A stretch of DNA of 64,000 bases, taken from NCBI RefSeq assembly GCF_033100135.1, contig NZ_CP136920.1:4459001-4523000 (forward strand), read 5' to 3'. This document shows, piece by piece, positions 48,731-55,886 of this stretch; within the stretch, counting starts at the first letter, position 1, and every line of letters starts with the position of its first letter. A program made the translations under genes and the position numbers. Source of the stretch: Rubellicoccus peritrichatus. Lineage in GTDB: Bacteria > Verrucomicrobiota > Verrucomicrobiia > Opitutales > Cerasicoccaceae. Below the pieces are notes generated by a model. The model saw only the letters and a list, made by a program, of their open reading frames with translations, did no database searches and was not told the origin of the DNA.

Positions 48731-49066
48731 AGTTACCCTGTCTCTAGCTGCCTGTAATACGTTTCCAGCCTGCGTCTGGCGCTAACCTAGCCCGCCATCG
48801 TTGCGATTGTTTCCGTTGCAGTCATACGTCTGAGGAGCGACCTCACGACTAGAGACAGGTTTGTGTGTGGACCACGTTTGAAAAGGTGGAGAGGGCCGGA
48901 CGCTACTTCGGCACAGCCTGTGCGACTGTTTTGTGACACCACATCGATTGGTTACGTGCTCGGCGTGTCTCGTCTGGCTCTTTAATAGGCCAGCACTGGC
49001 TTCCACGCCGCCTCTCCATAAAGTCACGACAGCGGGGGCAACAAACCCTCCCCCGCTGCCTTTTAC
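48731..49066 (+). ncRNA. Candidate structured non-coding RNA (about 335 nt)
   Basis: This 432-base gap in a dense operon holds no credible protein gene but many perfect helices. Domain A is closed by CCTGTCTCTAG (48737-48747) and CTAGAGACAGG (48849-48859), enclosing hairpins at 48765-48779, 48797-48807 and 48828-48849. Domain B is closed by TGGAGAGG (48887-48894) and CCTCTCCA (49011-49018), stacked on CGGCGTG (48961-48967) with CACGCCG (49004-49010), and contains hairpins at 48911-48923 and 48974-48993. It ends with CAGCGGGGG (49030-49038) pairing with CCCCCGCTG (49050-49058), then CCTTTT. The hairpin plus T-run favours the plus strand, opposite to neighbouring genes. It does not resemble tmRNA, RNase P, SRP or 6S RNA. 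Confidence 0.55.
49028..49066 (+). terminator. Terminator-like hairpin ending the structured RNA
   Basis: A perfect 9-bp GC-rich stem (49030-49038 / 49050-49058) with an 11-base loop, followed by CCTTTT. No T-run follows on the minus strand. Confidence 0.6.
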
Positions 49067-49142
49067 CATCATACCACTACCATTGCGGATGCTCGCCGCA
49101 AAAGACTTAGTAAGAAAATATGTTAGGTTGAAAGTCATTGGA

Positions 49143-49322
49143 TTATACAGGTTTGGCGGTTAAAATCATTAAGAGACCAATAAGCAGAGCGGCTAGAAAT
49201 AGAACTGTTTCGGCAAACTGTCCTCTAAGCACATAAGCAAACATCCCAATCGATCCAGTGAGGACAAAGCCCACACCAAGGACGCTGATAACGAGGCCAA
49301 ATATGCATCTTAGAATTTCCAT
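49143..49322 (-). CDS. Two-helix small membrane protein (59 residues)
   Basis: The ATG at 49322 overlaps the TAA of the upstream excisionase-like gene (TAATG). The product has two transmembrane helices (about 5-30 and 41-56) with a short charged turn (RGQFAET). Small two-helix proteins near phage regulatory genes can be holin-like, exclusion or signalling peptides; none is recognised. The stop codon creates a TATAAT that should not be mistaken for a promoter. Confidence 0.6.
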   Translation of the reverse strand: MEILRCIFGLVISVLGVGFVLTGSIGMFAYVLRGQFAETVLFLAALLIGLLMILTAKPV

Positions 49323-49639
49323 TACATCTTCTTGGCTAAACGATCATAAGCGCGCCTGACCTGGCTTGCGTTCCAATAGCCACCACGCTTACGAATGCAG
49401 GGGCGACCTGTGGCTCTTGATTGTTTTTCATCCCATCGCCTTAATGTGGTTGCGCTGCATCCTGGCTTACCGATGTAAAGTGCAACTTCTGCGTCGTTCC
49501 ACATTGGGAGATCTCGCCAATTCTCACGAACAACTGGGCCACCTGGTTCTGGGTTCTCGCCCTTCAGCGATTCAAGACGCTCGACGCATTCCCGAAGGAG
49601 GCTTTCAATTTTTAGAATCTGTTCGGGCGCGGCATTCAT
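49322..49639 (-). CDS. Excisionase/AlpA-like winged-helix protein
   Basis: This ORF codes for 105 residues. Residues about 44-100 (MWNDAEVALYIGKPGCSATTLRRWDEK...CIRKRGGYWNASQVRRAYDRLAKK) match the MerR-like winged-helix pattern of phage excisionases and AlpA regulators: helix-turn-helix, a basic wing, then 'GYWN-x-x-x-V'. It may direct excision together with the integrase or regulate early genes. The N-terminal 40 residues are a polar helix. Confidence 0.7.
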   Translation of the reverse strand: MNAAPEQILKIESLLRECVERLESLKGENPEPGGPVVRENWRDLPMWNDAEVALYIGKPGCSATTLRRWDEKQSRATGRPCIRKRGGYWNASQVRRAYDRLAKKM

Positions 49640-49640
49640 C

Positions 49641-49931
49641 TCAAGCAGCGGCTAAAGGGTTCATTGCTTCTGCATAAGCTTCAGCAGCAAGTGATTCGAT
49701 AAAGAGGCCCTCTGAGAAGTTGCTACCATCAAAGGCACAATCGATAATTGCCTCCCAGGTTTCGTCATTGATCAGCTTATCAACCAGAGGGCGCAGTAGC
49801 TCCTCTTCACTGTCTTTGTAATAGACGCGGACAAGGTCTCCTGTTTCGTGCAGGTAGCTCAACTTGATCTCCATCACAATTTCGTAATAGTCGTCATTGG
49901 TCTCGATGAAGGCTTCGACTAGTTCTGTCAT
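49641..49931 (-). CDS. Hypothetical acidic prophage protein
   Basis: This ORF codes for a 96-residue, strongly acidic protein (FIETNDDYYEIVMEIKLSY; YKDSEEELLRPLVDKLIND), probably alpha/beta. Acidic charge raises the idea of a DNA-mimic anti-defence protein, but there is no direct support. It overlaps its upstream neighbour by 4 bases. Confidence 0.5.
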   Translation of the reverse strand: MTELVEAFIETNDDYYEIVMEIKLSYLHETGDLVRVYYKDSEEELLRPLVDKLINDETWEAIIDCAFDGSNFSEGLFIESLAAEAYAEAMNPLAAA

Positions 49932-50176
49932 TGTTTGCCTCCTTGCAGTGCCTCATCGAGATTTTGAATTTCGCTTAAGCGGGTTTGTCTTTCAGCCCTC
50001 CAGACTTTATACATCTCACGGACAATTTGGGGCACTATCCACCATTCAATTGTTGCTGTTATTGTAATAGGCTTGCCCGTTGGTGAGTCTGCGTAGATTT
50101 TAAGCTTCAAGCCCTCACCATAGACTCGATGGGCCTCAACATGGCAGACGTTCTCAATGTTTCTATTGTGCGTCAT
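49928..50176 (-). CDS. Hypothetical prophage protein
   Basis: This ORF codes for 82 residues, beta strands (LKLKIYADSPTGKPITITATIEWW) followed by a charged helix (MYKVWRAERQTRLSEIQNLDEAL). Start and stop overlap neighbouring genes by 4 bases. No family recognised. Confidence 0.5.
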   Translation of the reverse strand: MTHNRNIENVCHVEAHRVYGEGLKLKIYADSPTGKPITITATIEWWIVPQIVREMYKVWRAERQTRLSEIQNLDEALQGGKQ

Positions 50177-50349
50177 GCCGCCCTCCTATCTTCTGTTTGA
50201 TTGGCGATCTGACGGCGAAGTTGTAACACTTCGTTATAAGTGCGACGGCTGTAGTCCTCAGACTCCTTTAGCTGCTCACGAACTGTGAGGGCATAGCCTG
50301 TGACGCAAGCTAACAAAAAGATTGGAACGGTTATGGCTAAAGCGATCAT
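50173..50349 (-). CDS. Small single-TM prophage protein (58 residues)
   Basis: The ATG at 50349 overlaps the TGA of the upstream gene (ATGA), and its TGA overlaps the ATG of the next one. The product starts with a transmembrane helix (MIALAITVPIFLLACVTGYA) followed by a charged helix (LTVREQLKESEDYSRRTYNE). It is probably inner-membrane anchored with its charged tail inside. Function unknown. Confidence 0.6.
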   Translation of the reverse strand: MIALAITVPIFLLACVTGYALTVREQLKESEDYSRRTYNEVLQLRRQIANQTEDRRAA

Positions 50350-50741
50350 GCTGCAACTGCCTCCTCTTCTAAAAGATTCCCGTCTTCATCCGTGAAGAAG
50401 TAATCATCACGAGCATTGCGGCGATTGGTCTTCAGCCTGACGATTCTTGCAGCAGAACCATTTGAACGTGGCCTGATGACATCCGTTCCTAGCACTGAAG
50501 CCGGAAGAATTGCACCGAGGCCAAGGAGAATGAAGAGACAGACGGTTGATTCAGTGACTACCTTGACTGACTCCTTGCTTATTATGCGACCTTGATTGAC
50601 TGCTTCAGCAGCGAGTGTCTTTAAGTAGGCCGAAATCGAAACATTGGATTCATAGGCGAGCTTGGACAGTTTGAAGTCCAGCGACTCAGATAAATTCAAT
50701 GTCCGGTTCTTAGTTCCGGGGCCTAGTGCGTTGGTTGGCAT
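50346..50741 (-). CDS. Ribbon-helix-helix-like protein with a membrane segment
   Basis: This ORF codes for 131 residues. The N-terminal part (NRTLNLSESLDFKLSKLAYESNVSISAYLKTLAAEAV, about 12-48) reads as a ribbon-helix-helix DNA-binding fold. It is followed by a transmembrane helix (STVCLFILLGLGAILPASVLG, about 65-85) and a polar tail. A membrane-tethered DNA-binding protein is unusual. It overlaps both neighbours by 1-4 bases. Confidence 0.6.
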   Translation of the reverse strand: MPTNALGPGTKNRTLNLSESLDFKLSKLAYESNVSISAYLKTLAAEAVNQGRIISKESVKVVTESTVCLFILLGLGAILPASVLGTDVIRPRSNGSAARIVRLKTNRRNARDDYFFTDEDGNLLEEEAVAA

Positions 50742-50989
50742 TATGACTCCCTCCCTTCTGCTTTAGCTTTTACCTGCTTCAGCTTCTCAACAAGGTCATC
50801 CAGCCTAGCAACATATTCATCCCATTTCTTAGAATGAACTCGGTAATCGCCTAGAGCATCTATAATGAAGGTTAACTCATAGGATGCATCTTTCCATTGG
50901 GATTCATATAAGTAGCCCAATGTCTTACCTTCGACTATCATGCTGGCTGCTAATTTGACCTTATTACTGGCCTCAATTTCTTCGCTCAT
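50741..50989 (-). CDS. Hypothetical helical prophage protein
   Basis: This ORF codes for 82 residues: a central aromatic part (YLYESQWKDASYELTFIIDALGDYR) and a C-terminal amphipathic helix (VARLDDLVEKLKQVKAKAEG). It lies immediately before the RHH/TM gene, overlapping by one base. Function unknown. Confidence 0.5.
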   Translation of the reverse strand: MSEEIEASNKVKLAASMIVEGKTLGYLYESQWKDASYELTFIIDALGDYRVHSKKWDEYVARLDDLVEKLKQVKAKAEGRES

Positions 50990-51015
50990 GGTATGTGGTG
51001 GTTTGGGTTGGTGGT

Positions 51016-51180
51016 TTAGTTGGATTGCTTTTTCGGATTTGTGCCAAAAAGCAGAAATGTGACGTGTTCTTTAACCGTCCTGCCCTCGATCTTGGCTCGC
51101 TTCTCGAAACTCTTCAGTTCCTCGGGTCTCAGTAGCTTAGTAAGATTTAGTGTGACTGTTAGAGGTTTGGTGTTGCTCAT
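51016..51180 (-). CDS. Small ribbon-helix-helix-type regulator (54 residues)
   Basis: The ATG at 51180 opens MSNTKPLTVTLNL, a beta strand, followed by two helices (RPEELKSFEKRAKIEG; TVKEHVTFLLFG), the Arc/CopG layout. It is the first gene of the leftward early operon and is divergent from the XRE repressor across a 100-base operator region, the position of Cro-like or antirepressor genes. Confidence 0.65.
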   Translation of the reverse strand: MSNTKPLTVTLNLTKLLRPEELKSFEKRAKIEGRTVKEHVTFLLFGTNPKKQSN

Positions 51181-51280
51181 GTTCTAAAATCTTAGATTTC
51201 AAAACATAAAAGTTTGAATTCAAAACTATTGCAACAAAAAAAGTTGTAATTTCTAAACTTTTTCATTTCCTCTTAAGAAT
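51181..51280. promoter_or_regulatory. Divergent lysogeny-control promoter/operator region
   Basis: An AT-rich 100-base gap between the RHH gene and the repressor. AGTTTGAATTCAAAACT contains the perfect palindrome TTGAATTCAA, and TTGCAAC-A7-GTTGTAA is an inverted repeat with a 7-base spacer. Related half sites (TTTCAAAAC, TTTCTAAAC) suggest multiple operators for the XRE repressor. Confidence 0.65.
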
Positions 51281-51862
51281 ATGGCATCCGATATTACACC
51301 TGAATCGCTTAAAGAATGGCGAAAAGAACAGAAGATGACCCAAACTGAAATGGGCTCTCTGATGGGCTGGGAAAAACTTGTCGTAACAAATATAGAGACC
51401 GGGAGACGAAAAATCAGTGACGCCGAACAAAGGCTGTTAAAATTGCTTATCCATGGCGAGTTACCCTTTAATGCACCTGTTTCAGATGACGTACTTGAAT
51501 TCGATCAAGATGAGTGGGGATTAATCCATCGCATGGCACAAAGAGAGGGCTACAGTGATGCGAAGGATTGGATTGTAAGTAAAATTAGGGCTTACCTTTC
51601 GATGCTGCCTAAGCAGAGTGAGGATATACCAGCCATTGAAGACCTCAAACCCGACCCAATCCCAGCAATTCCAGGAGCCGCAAGTAAGCCGACTTACACG
51701 CTCGAAGAAGCGAGACGACTAGCTGAGGCCGAGGCTGCTTCTCGGGATGACATTTCGGAGGAGCTTTACGATCAACAACAACTTGAGAATGATCGTCTTT
51801 ATGAGGAAGCTCGCAAAAAGAAGAAGGGTAAGCAGAAAAGTCAGAAACGGTTTTCAGCTTAG
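51281..51862 (+). CDS. XRE-family prophage repressor
   Basis: This ORF codes for 193 residues. Residues 7-60 (SLKEWRKEQKMTQTEMGSLMGWEKLVVTNIETGRRKIS) are a typical HTH_3 domain. Residues about 75-110 hold a short helical region and the tail is a charged helix rich in Glu then Lys (YEEARKKKKGKQKSQKRFSA). There is no LexA/CI-type protease domain, so SOS cleavage is not expected. It is one of the few plus-strand prophage genes, divergent from the early operon, as expected for a lysogeny repressor. Its last 218 bases overlap the response regulator gene on the other strand. Confidence 0.8.
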   Translation: MASDITPESLKEWRKEQKMTQTEMGSLMGWEKLVVTNIETGRRKISDAEQRLLKLLIHGELPFNAPVSDDVLEFDQDEWGLIHRMAQREGYSDAKDWIVSKIRAYLSMLPKQSEDIPAIEDLKPDPIPAIPGAASKPTYTLEEARRLAEAEAASRDDISEELYDQQQLENDRLYEEARKKKKGKQKSQKRFSA

Positions 51863-52262
51863 TATCCCAGCGCTTGATTAACACCATCAACTCAATCAGG
51901 CGAACCGGGTATTTTCCTGTCAGCTCGGCTTTGTCCAGGAATTCGATTGCTCCCAATGCAAGCGCCCGCCGCCGCTTGGTGTCGGTTGGCTTTGCTGACA
52001 TGGCAATGATAGCTGGGTAGCGCCTCTGCACCCTCCAGAGATCCTTAATGTCACGCATGAGGGAAAGGCCATCAGTGCCATGCCCTATCATCACATCGAC
52101 AAAGACAGCATCAACCGCTTCGTTCTTAATTGCTTCTAGTTTGAATTCGAGCGGACTGGTGAACGTTGTGACCTTATAATGACTTGTTCGTTCTATCTGC
52201 TCCTTGATTATTATGTTGTTGTACTCTTGGTCGTCTAAGACCAGAATTTCTCTTTTCTGCAT
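51645..52262 (-). CDS. Stand-alone response regulator receiver protein
   Basis: From the ATG at 52262 the product is 205 residues. Residues 5-130 are a CheY-like receiver: LVLDDQEYN with the acidic pair Asp10/Asp11, phospho-acceptor Asp56 in FVDVMIG, Ser89 in IAMSAKP, and Lys111 in FLDKAEL. No output domain is evident; the remaining 75 residues are basic, Pro-containing, and coded antisense to the repressor's 3' end. No histidine kinase is in the prophage, so it may receive phosphate from a host kinase. A second in-frame start at 52289 is possible. Confidence 0.75.
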   Translation of the reverse strand: MQKREILVLDDQEYNNIIIKEQIERTSHYKVTTFTSPLEFKLEAIKNEAVDAVFVDVMIGHGTDGLSLMRDIKDLWRVQRRYPAIIAMSAKPTDTKRRRALALGAIEFLDKAELTGKYPVRLIELMVLIKRWDTKLKTVSDFSAYPSSFCELPHKDDHSQVVVDRKAPPKCHPEKQPRPQLVVSLLRACKSAYLRLLELLGLGRV

Positions 52263-52387
52263 TGTATTAAGCTCGCAGGAAAGAGGCAAGCTCGCCAGAA
52301 AATTTTAAGCATGCACGAACGTTTTTGCACAGCTGCAAATTCGTTCAAGGCCACGGAACAAAGGGTTAAAACGCTTGTCCGCGCGAG

Positions 52388-52561
52388 CTACTTTTTATCC
52401 AGCTCCTTGAAATATGCATCAAGGTGGACCGTAAGCCAATTTGACCGTGAGCGAGATTCTTCTGCCGCTGCTTTGTCCATGCGCTTAACTAGCTTCTGAG
52501 GCAGAGACACGGAGACTTGAGCGTTTTTGGGGTTTCGCTTTGGTACGTGCTTCTTGGCCAT
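52388..52561 (-). CDS. Ribbon-helix-helix regulator (57 residues)
   Basis: The start at 52561 gives MAKKHVPKRNPKNAQVSVSL, a basic arm and beta strand, followed by KLVKRMDKAAAEESRSRSNWLTVHLDAYF, two helices of the CopG/Arc type. The longer frame to 52639 runs into the divergent promoter. It is probably a DNA-binding autoregulator, opposite another RHH gene at 52649. Confidence 0.7.
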   Translation of the reverse strand: MAKKHVPKRNPKNAQVSVSLPQKLVKRMDKAAAEESRSRSNWLTVHLDAYFKELDKK

Positions 52562-52607
52562 TTCCGCGATGTCACTAGCTAAAACACTGACATTCAAGAC
52601 AAAAGAG

Positions 52608-52645
52608 CCTTGCCATACTGCATGATGTGTCCTACACACTAAGAC
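52608..52645 (+). promoter_or_regulatory. Promoter with overlapping dyad upstream of the plus-strand RHH gene
   Basis: TTGCCA, 17 bases, TACACA gives a good sigma-70-type promoter whose -10 overlaps the dyad TGTGT-CCT-ACACA. Transcription would begin only a few bases before the ATG at 52649, suggesting a leaderless or nearly leaderless mRNA under autorepression. Confidence 0.5.
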
Positions 52646-52648
52646 AAT

Positions 52649-52819
52649 ATGGGCGATGAGAGACAGCGGACATGTATTGTCCTACCTGAAAATCTGATCA
52701 AGCGAATAGACAAATTTGTAGCACAGAAAAACCTTAGCAACAGGAGCGAAGCATTAGAAAAAGCTCTTGAGGAAATACTACCTGAAGAAGATGAAACGAA
52801 GCTTAACGAAGCTGAATAG
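52649..52819 (+). CDS. Ribbon-helix-helix regulator (56 residues)
   Basis: The ATG at 52649 opens MGDERQRTCIVLPENLIKRI, beta strand then helix, followed by DKFVAQKNLSNRSEALEKALEEIL, the second RHH helix, and an acidic tail. It is a CopG/ParD-like DNA-binding fold. It has no clear Shine-Dalgarno and no toxin-like partner directly behind it, so a regulatory role is more likely than an antitoxin role. Confidence 0.7.
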   Translation: MGDERQRTCIVLPENLIKRIDKFVAQKNLSNRSEALEKALEEILPEEDETKLNEAE

Positions 52820-52906
52820 TGTCCGATACTATTAATGAACCCCCTAAAATATTAGGGCAAGAAATCAACCTAACTCCCCTCCCTGTCTCAATTCCAGTAA
52901 GTGCCG

Positions 52907-53287
52907 ATGAGACAGCTTGACGACATAAACGCACACCTTGAGAGCCTGATAGACAAGTATGGTGGCACTCAAACAGCACTCCTGACCAAGCTGAAGTTAG
53001 AGGGCAAGGACTATCTGCTGTCACGCTTTCGCCGAGATGGGAGCATGGATGAAGTCTTTGTTGCCGCTGCTGTCAATTACTTGACCGAAGACGAAGCCCT
53101 ACCCTTTGCCACCTACTACATCAATGCAATTTTGAAGCCCCCCTACGCGCTAGACGTTGTCAGATACGATAAGCAGAGGCGAAAGACTGCACACGACCTG
53201 GATACTTTACCCAAGAAAGAAGAGAACATGTTTCTGAGGGGGCTTTCGGCTATCATACACATTATCAACCGCCCTGACAAAAAGTAG
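52907..53287 (+). CDS. Hypothetical prophage protein, plus strand
   Basis: Start taken at the ATG at 52907 (MRQLDDINAHLESLI); another ATG lies two codons upstream. The 126-residue product is helical, with a polar first half (TALLTKLKLEGKDYLLSRFRRDGSMDEV) that could be helix-turn-helix-like and a basic C-terminus. It is transcribed rightward toward the integrase end. Function unknown. Confidence 0.5.
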   Translation: MRQLDDINAHLESLIDKYGGTQTALLTKLKLEGKDYLLSRFRRDGSMDEVFVAAAVNYLTEDEALPFATYYINAILKPPYALDVVRYDKQRRKTAHDLDTLPKKEENMFLRGLSAIIHIINRPDKK

Positions 53288-53370
53288 ACTCCCTAAAATG
53301 AAATGATCGAGCTGATTAAAGTTTTGATATACATAATTCTAGGGCCTGATGACCCTAAGAACCCAGGTAA

Positions 53371-53778
53371 TCATAGCTCCTCGTCTCGCGTATTGGCAGC
53401 TATATCTGGATCATAACCCAGGATCGATTTAGCGACATGGTGAGCGTCCCAATGTTTAGGCGGGATCATGTCTCGCTCCTGCCGGAACTCCACATTGCGC
53501 CAGTGCTCCAAAACGCCTACCTGCTTGCTGATGACCTGCTGTAAGTCCTCAACCTTGTCTGACAGAGCAAGGCCGCTCAACATTGGCCAGTCGGGAGCGT
53601 GCATTTCAAACCCCGCCTCTTTCGCGGTATCCACATGGGCTTGAAGCTCCTGAAAAAGCATACTGATGGCTTGGCGCAATTTCTCCGGGTCATCACAGTT
53701 TTGGGCAATGTGCCTCCAGTAAAATGCTCCCTGTTTTGCGCTGCTCATATAGTAAGATGGCTGTCTTTCTGCTGGCAT
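53371..53778 (-). CDS. Hypothetical prophage protein next to integrase
   Basis: This ORF codes for a 135-residue (or 125 from the ATG at 53748) soluble helical protein with several His and Trp residues (FYWRHIAQNCDDPEKLRQAISML; WDAHHVAKSILGYDPDI). It lies 58 bases downstream of the integrase on the same strand. No family recognised. Confidence 0.5.
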   Translation of the reverse strand: MPAERQPSYYMSSAKQGAFYWRHIAQNCDDPEKLRQAISMLFQELQAHVDTAKEAGFEMHAPDWPMLSGLALSDKVEDLQQVISKQVGVLEHWRNVEFRQERDMIPPKHWDAHHVAKSILGYDPDIAANTRDEEL

Positions 53779-53836
53779 TTCACAAGACTAAAAGAGCCTG
53801 CGAAAGTGTCTAGGGGAAAGTGATAAAATCTGACCT

Positions 53837-54910
53837 TCACGGCCTCAACTCAGCAAGGTTTGACGCCATCGCCTTTGTAATACCCATGCCCTGATAGTTT
53901 TGATACAACATATCTTGGTTTCGATGACCCAAATTTTTGGCGGTTGCTGCAGGATCAGCGAAGTAAGCAACGTGATAGGTGCAATGGGTGTGACGAATAG
54001 CGTCATGGGGCCAATCTCGAATAGTTTTACCCCTGTTGGCATATCCCGCTAGTTGCTTCCATCGCTTGGTGACGCTTGATGGCATTATTTTACAAACTGG
54101 ACCCTTTCTCATTTCTTTGGGAATCGACTCTAGCCATTCCCAAATGACATCGAAATGCTTGCTGTCTCCGTCGAGTATGCGCCCGCTCTCCCCCTTGCTG
54201 GTGACATTTGTTAAAGTAATGATCCTGTCAGAAAGATTGATGTCACGTTCCCATGTCATGGCGGGCTTGCTGCCACCGGGCGCGATCTCATGCGGCCTCA
54301 ACCCTGCGAAGATTCCAAGAGCAGCCGATGCCCTAAGATTCATTTTGGCACCCCTGAGGATGAAAACTATGTCGTCAAACTCAAGAATCCGAGGCTTCCC
54401 GGATTCATCCTTAGCTCTGTAATCCTTGCGGGCCGTTGCGTTCGGCATCCTCAGCTTCAGCTTTTGGGCTGGGTTGATCGGAATCAAGGGAGGCTCCAAA
54501 CTACAAGCATATCCAAACAAAGCCCTAATGGCCCGATGGTGACAGTTGATGCTTCCAACTGACAGCTTCAGTCCCTCCAAGTAGCCTACAACGTCATTGC
54601 GGGTTAGTTCGCCTATCCGCTTATTGCCGTGTTGATCCAGGAATCCCGGAATAGTGTCTTGGTAGAATTCCAAGGTTTCCATGGACATGGGCTTAGGCTG
54701 TCCCGATCTCACGCGATTCAGGCACTCCAGGAGCCATTTATCGCATACTTCAGACACAGTAGGACCTGACCCAGTAACAGAACTATGCCCAATATGAGAC
54801 TTGCCTATTCGAACAAGCTCAAGGAAGTTAAAACCCGTTCCTTCAGCTTCAGCGACCGCCAAGCGCGTAAGCTGCTTTTGTTCAGGACTTAATGCGAAAT
54901 TACTTCTCAT
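53837..54910 (-). CDS. int: Tyrosine recombinase / phage integrase
   Basis: This ORF codes for 357 residues. A core-binding SAM-like domain (about 50-155) precedes the catalytic domain. Arg205 lies in FAGLRPHEI, His302 and Arg306 in HDAIRHTHC, His329 in LGHRNQD, and the nucleophile is Tyr336 or Tyr339 in MLYQNYQG. It catalyses recombination between phage attP and the 3' end of the host tRNA-Arg gene, and with an excisionase the reverse. The gene starts 137 bases from the att core, the standard layout. There is no long N-terminal arm-binding domain. Confidence 0.95.
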   Translation of the reverse strand: MRSNFALSPEQKQLTRLAVAEAEGTGFNFLELVRIGKSHIGHSSVTGSGPTVSEVCDKWLLECLNRVRSGQPKPMSMETLEFYQDTIPGFLDQHGNKRIGELTRNDVVGYLEGLKLSVGSINCHHRAIRALFGYACSLEPPLIPINPAQKLKLRMPNATARKDYRAKDESGKPRILEFDDIVFILRGAKMNLRASAALGIFAGLRPHEIAPGGSKPAMTWERDINLSDRIITLTNVTSKGESGRILDGDSKHFDVIWEWLESIPKEMRKGPVCKIMPSSVTKRWKQLAGYANRGKTIRDWPHDAIRHTHCTYHVAYFADPAATAKNLGHRNQDMLYQNYQGMGITKAMASNLAELRP

Positions 54911-55047
54911 GGACCTCCTGATTTTTCATAGGGAGGATTCTCTCGAAAATGCCCCAAAATGTCAATATTTTGCCTATATTTTGGAGAATTTAGACCGCAA
55001 AAAAGGTCGTTTTTCAGCCAAAGATATTCTGTAAGTCGTTGAATATC

Positions 55048-55100
55048 AAATGGCACGCCGCCAGGGAGTCGAACCCCGAACCTCCTGATCCGTAGTCAGG
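55048..55100 (-). other. Central attachment site: prophage-prophage junction
   Basis: The same tRNA-Arg(ACG) 3' segment as at 19329-19380, again without the 5' half of a tRNA. The right border reads ...GTCAGGGATTTC against ...GTCAGGATTTC in copy 1, one extra G. Phage DNA lies on both sides, as in attP or a tandem integration junction. Confidence 0.85.
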
Positions 55101-55207
55101 GATTTCAACATTGATTATCAATGGCTTACAAAAGCCATTTTGTACTAAACAGGGCATTTTCCATTTTCTAGGCCCAAATTCGTCAAATATTACGAGCTAT
55201 GAGCATG

Positions 55208-55438
55208 CTATTCAGGAGGAAAATAACCACTCTCTGAAATCTTCACAAGCTTTCCTGTTTTGCCTTCCTTCTTGAGCAACCTTCTGGCCGATGCTTTGTC
55301 TGGAAACTGCGTTGCATCCTCGTGATCAGGCGTCGAACAAAGATAAGGCTTTGGCCCCTCGCTCGATCCCCAGTAGCCCGAGACCTGAGTCCTGACGACC
55401 TTCCCCCAGCTACTCCCCATATGGATGATGTATGGCAT
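55208..55438 (-). CDS. Small prophage protein (copy 2)
   Basis: Second copy of the 19488-19718 gene; the 76-residue product is the same. It lies next to the central att site and has no recognised function. Confidence 0.5.
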   Translation of the reverse strand: MPYIIHMGSSWGKVVRTQVSGYWGSSEGPKPYLCSTPDHEDATQFPDKASARRLLKKEGKTGKLVKISESGYFPPE

Positions 55439-55474
55439 GCGCCTATAGTGAACATATTGCCATATTAAATCAAG

Positions 55475-55843
55475 TCAGTAAAAAGCAAATTCCAGGGTAT
55501 TCCAACTATTGTCAGCCTTTTGCTGCACTATGTAAAACTGATGCCTTATCTTAACGCCATAGGGATTCTTTGCATCAACTGTTCCTATGGTTTTATAATT
55601 ACCATTAGCCAAACGTTCAGTATCAAGCGCGACAAAGTTAGCACTGTCTGGACTGCTGAGCTGCATTCTAACATAATTCCTGGAAGCCGCCTTTGCTTCT
55701 GAGCTAAAATCGCTAGACTCCTGCTCAAACTTATGGCTTTCCTCAAGGCTTTGGCTAATTGAAATGATGATTGCAATCAGTGAGAGAGGAAGGCTGATGT
55801 AGAATAATGCTTTTAGTTTTTCCACACTTAGCGAATGAGGCAT
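55475..55843 (-). CDS. Membrane-anchored hypothetical protein (copy 2)
   Basis: Second copy of the 19755-20123 gene: one N-terminal transmembrane helix and a small exported domain with the 'SPDSANF' and 'KNPYGVKIR' segments. Confidence 0.5.
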   Translation of the reverse strand: MPHSLSVEKLKALFYISLPLSLIAIIISISQSLEESHKFEQESSDFSSEAKAASRNYVRMQLSSPDSANFVALDTERLANGNYKTIGTVDAKNPYGVKIRHQFYIVQQKADNSWNTLEFAFY

Positions 55844-55886
55844 TGTGTAAAGAATGGCAATCCTAAAGACTCAACAGCTACCGACA

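Larger units (their letters stand above)
19329..55047. mobile_element. Complete siphovirus-like prophage, copy 1 (35.7 kb)
   Basis: The element is bounded by direct repeats of a tRNA-Arg 3' end, with a tyrosine integrase beside the right repeat. It carries integration, lysogeny control, replication, packaging, head and tail genes in the usual modular order, nearly all on the minus strand. Lambda-type terminase, portal and gpW-like proteins with a tape measure and no sheath protein indicate a siphovirus. No obvious pseudogenes are seen, so it may be inducible. Confidence 0.93.

Noticed and set aside
48782-49138. 118-codon minus-strand ORF across the structured region
   Set aside because: Its composition is not protein-like, with no plausible fold, and it lies over many perfect helices. 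The gap is better explained by a structured RNA.
49143-49150. TATAAT on the minus strand as a promoter -10 box
   Set aside because: It is created by the GTA-TAA end of the small membrane protein gene, and no suitable -35 lies at the right distance.
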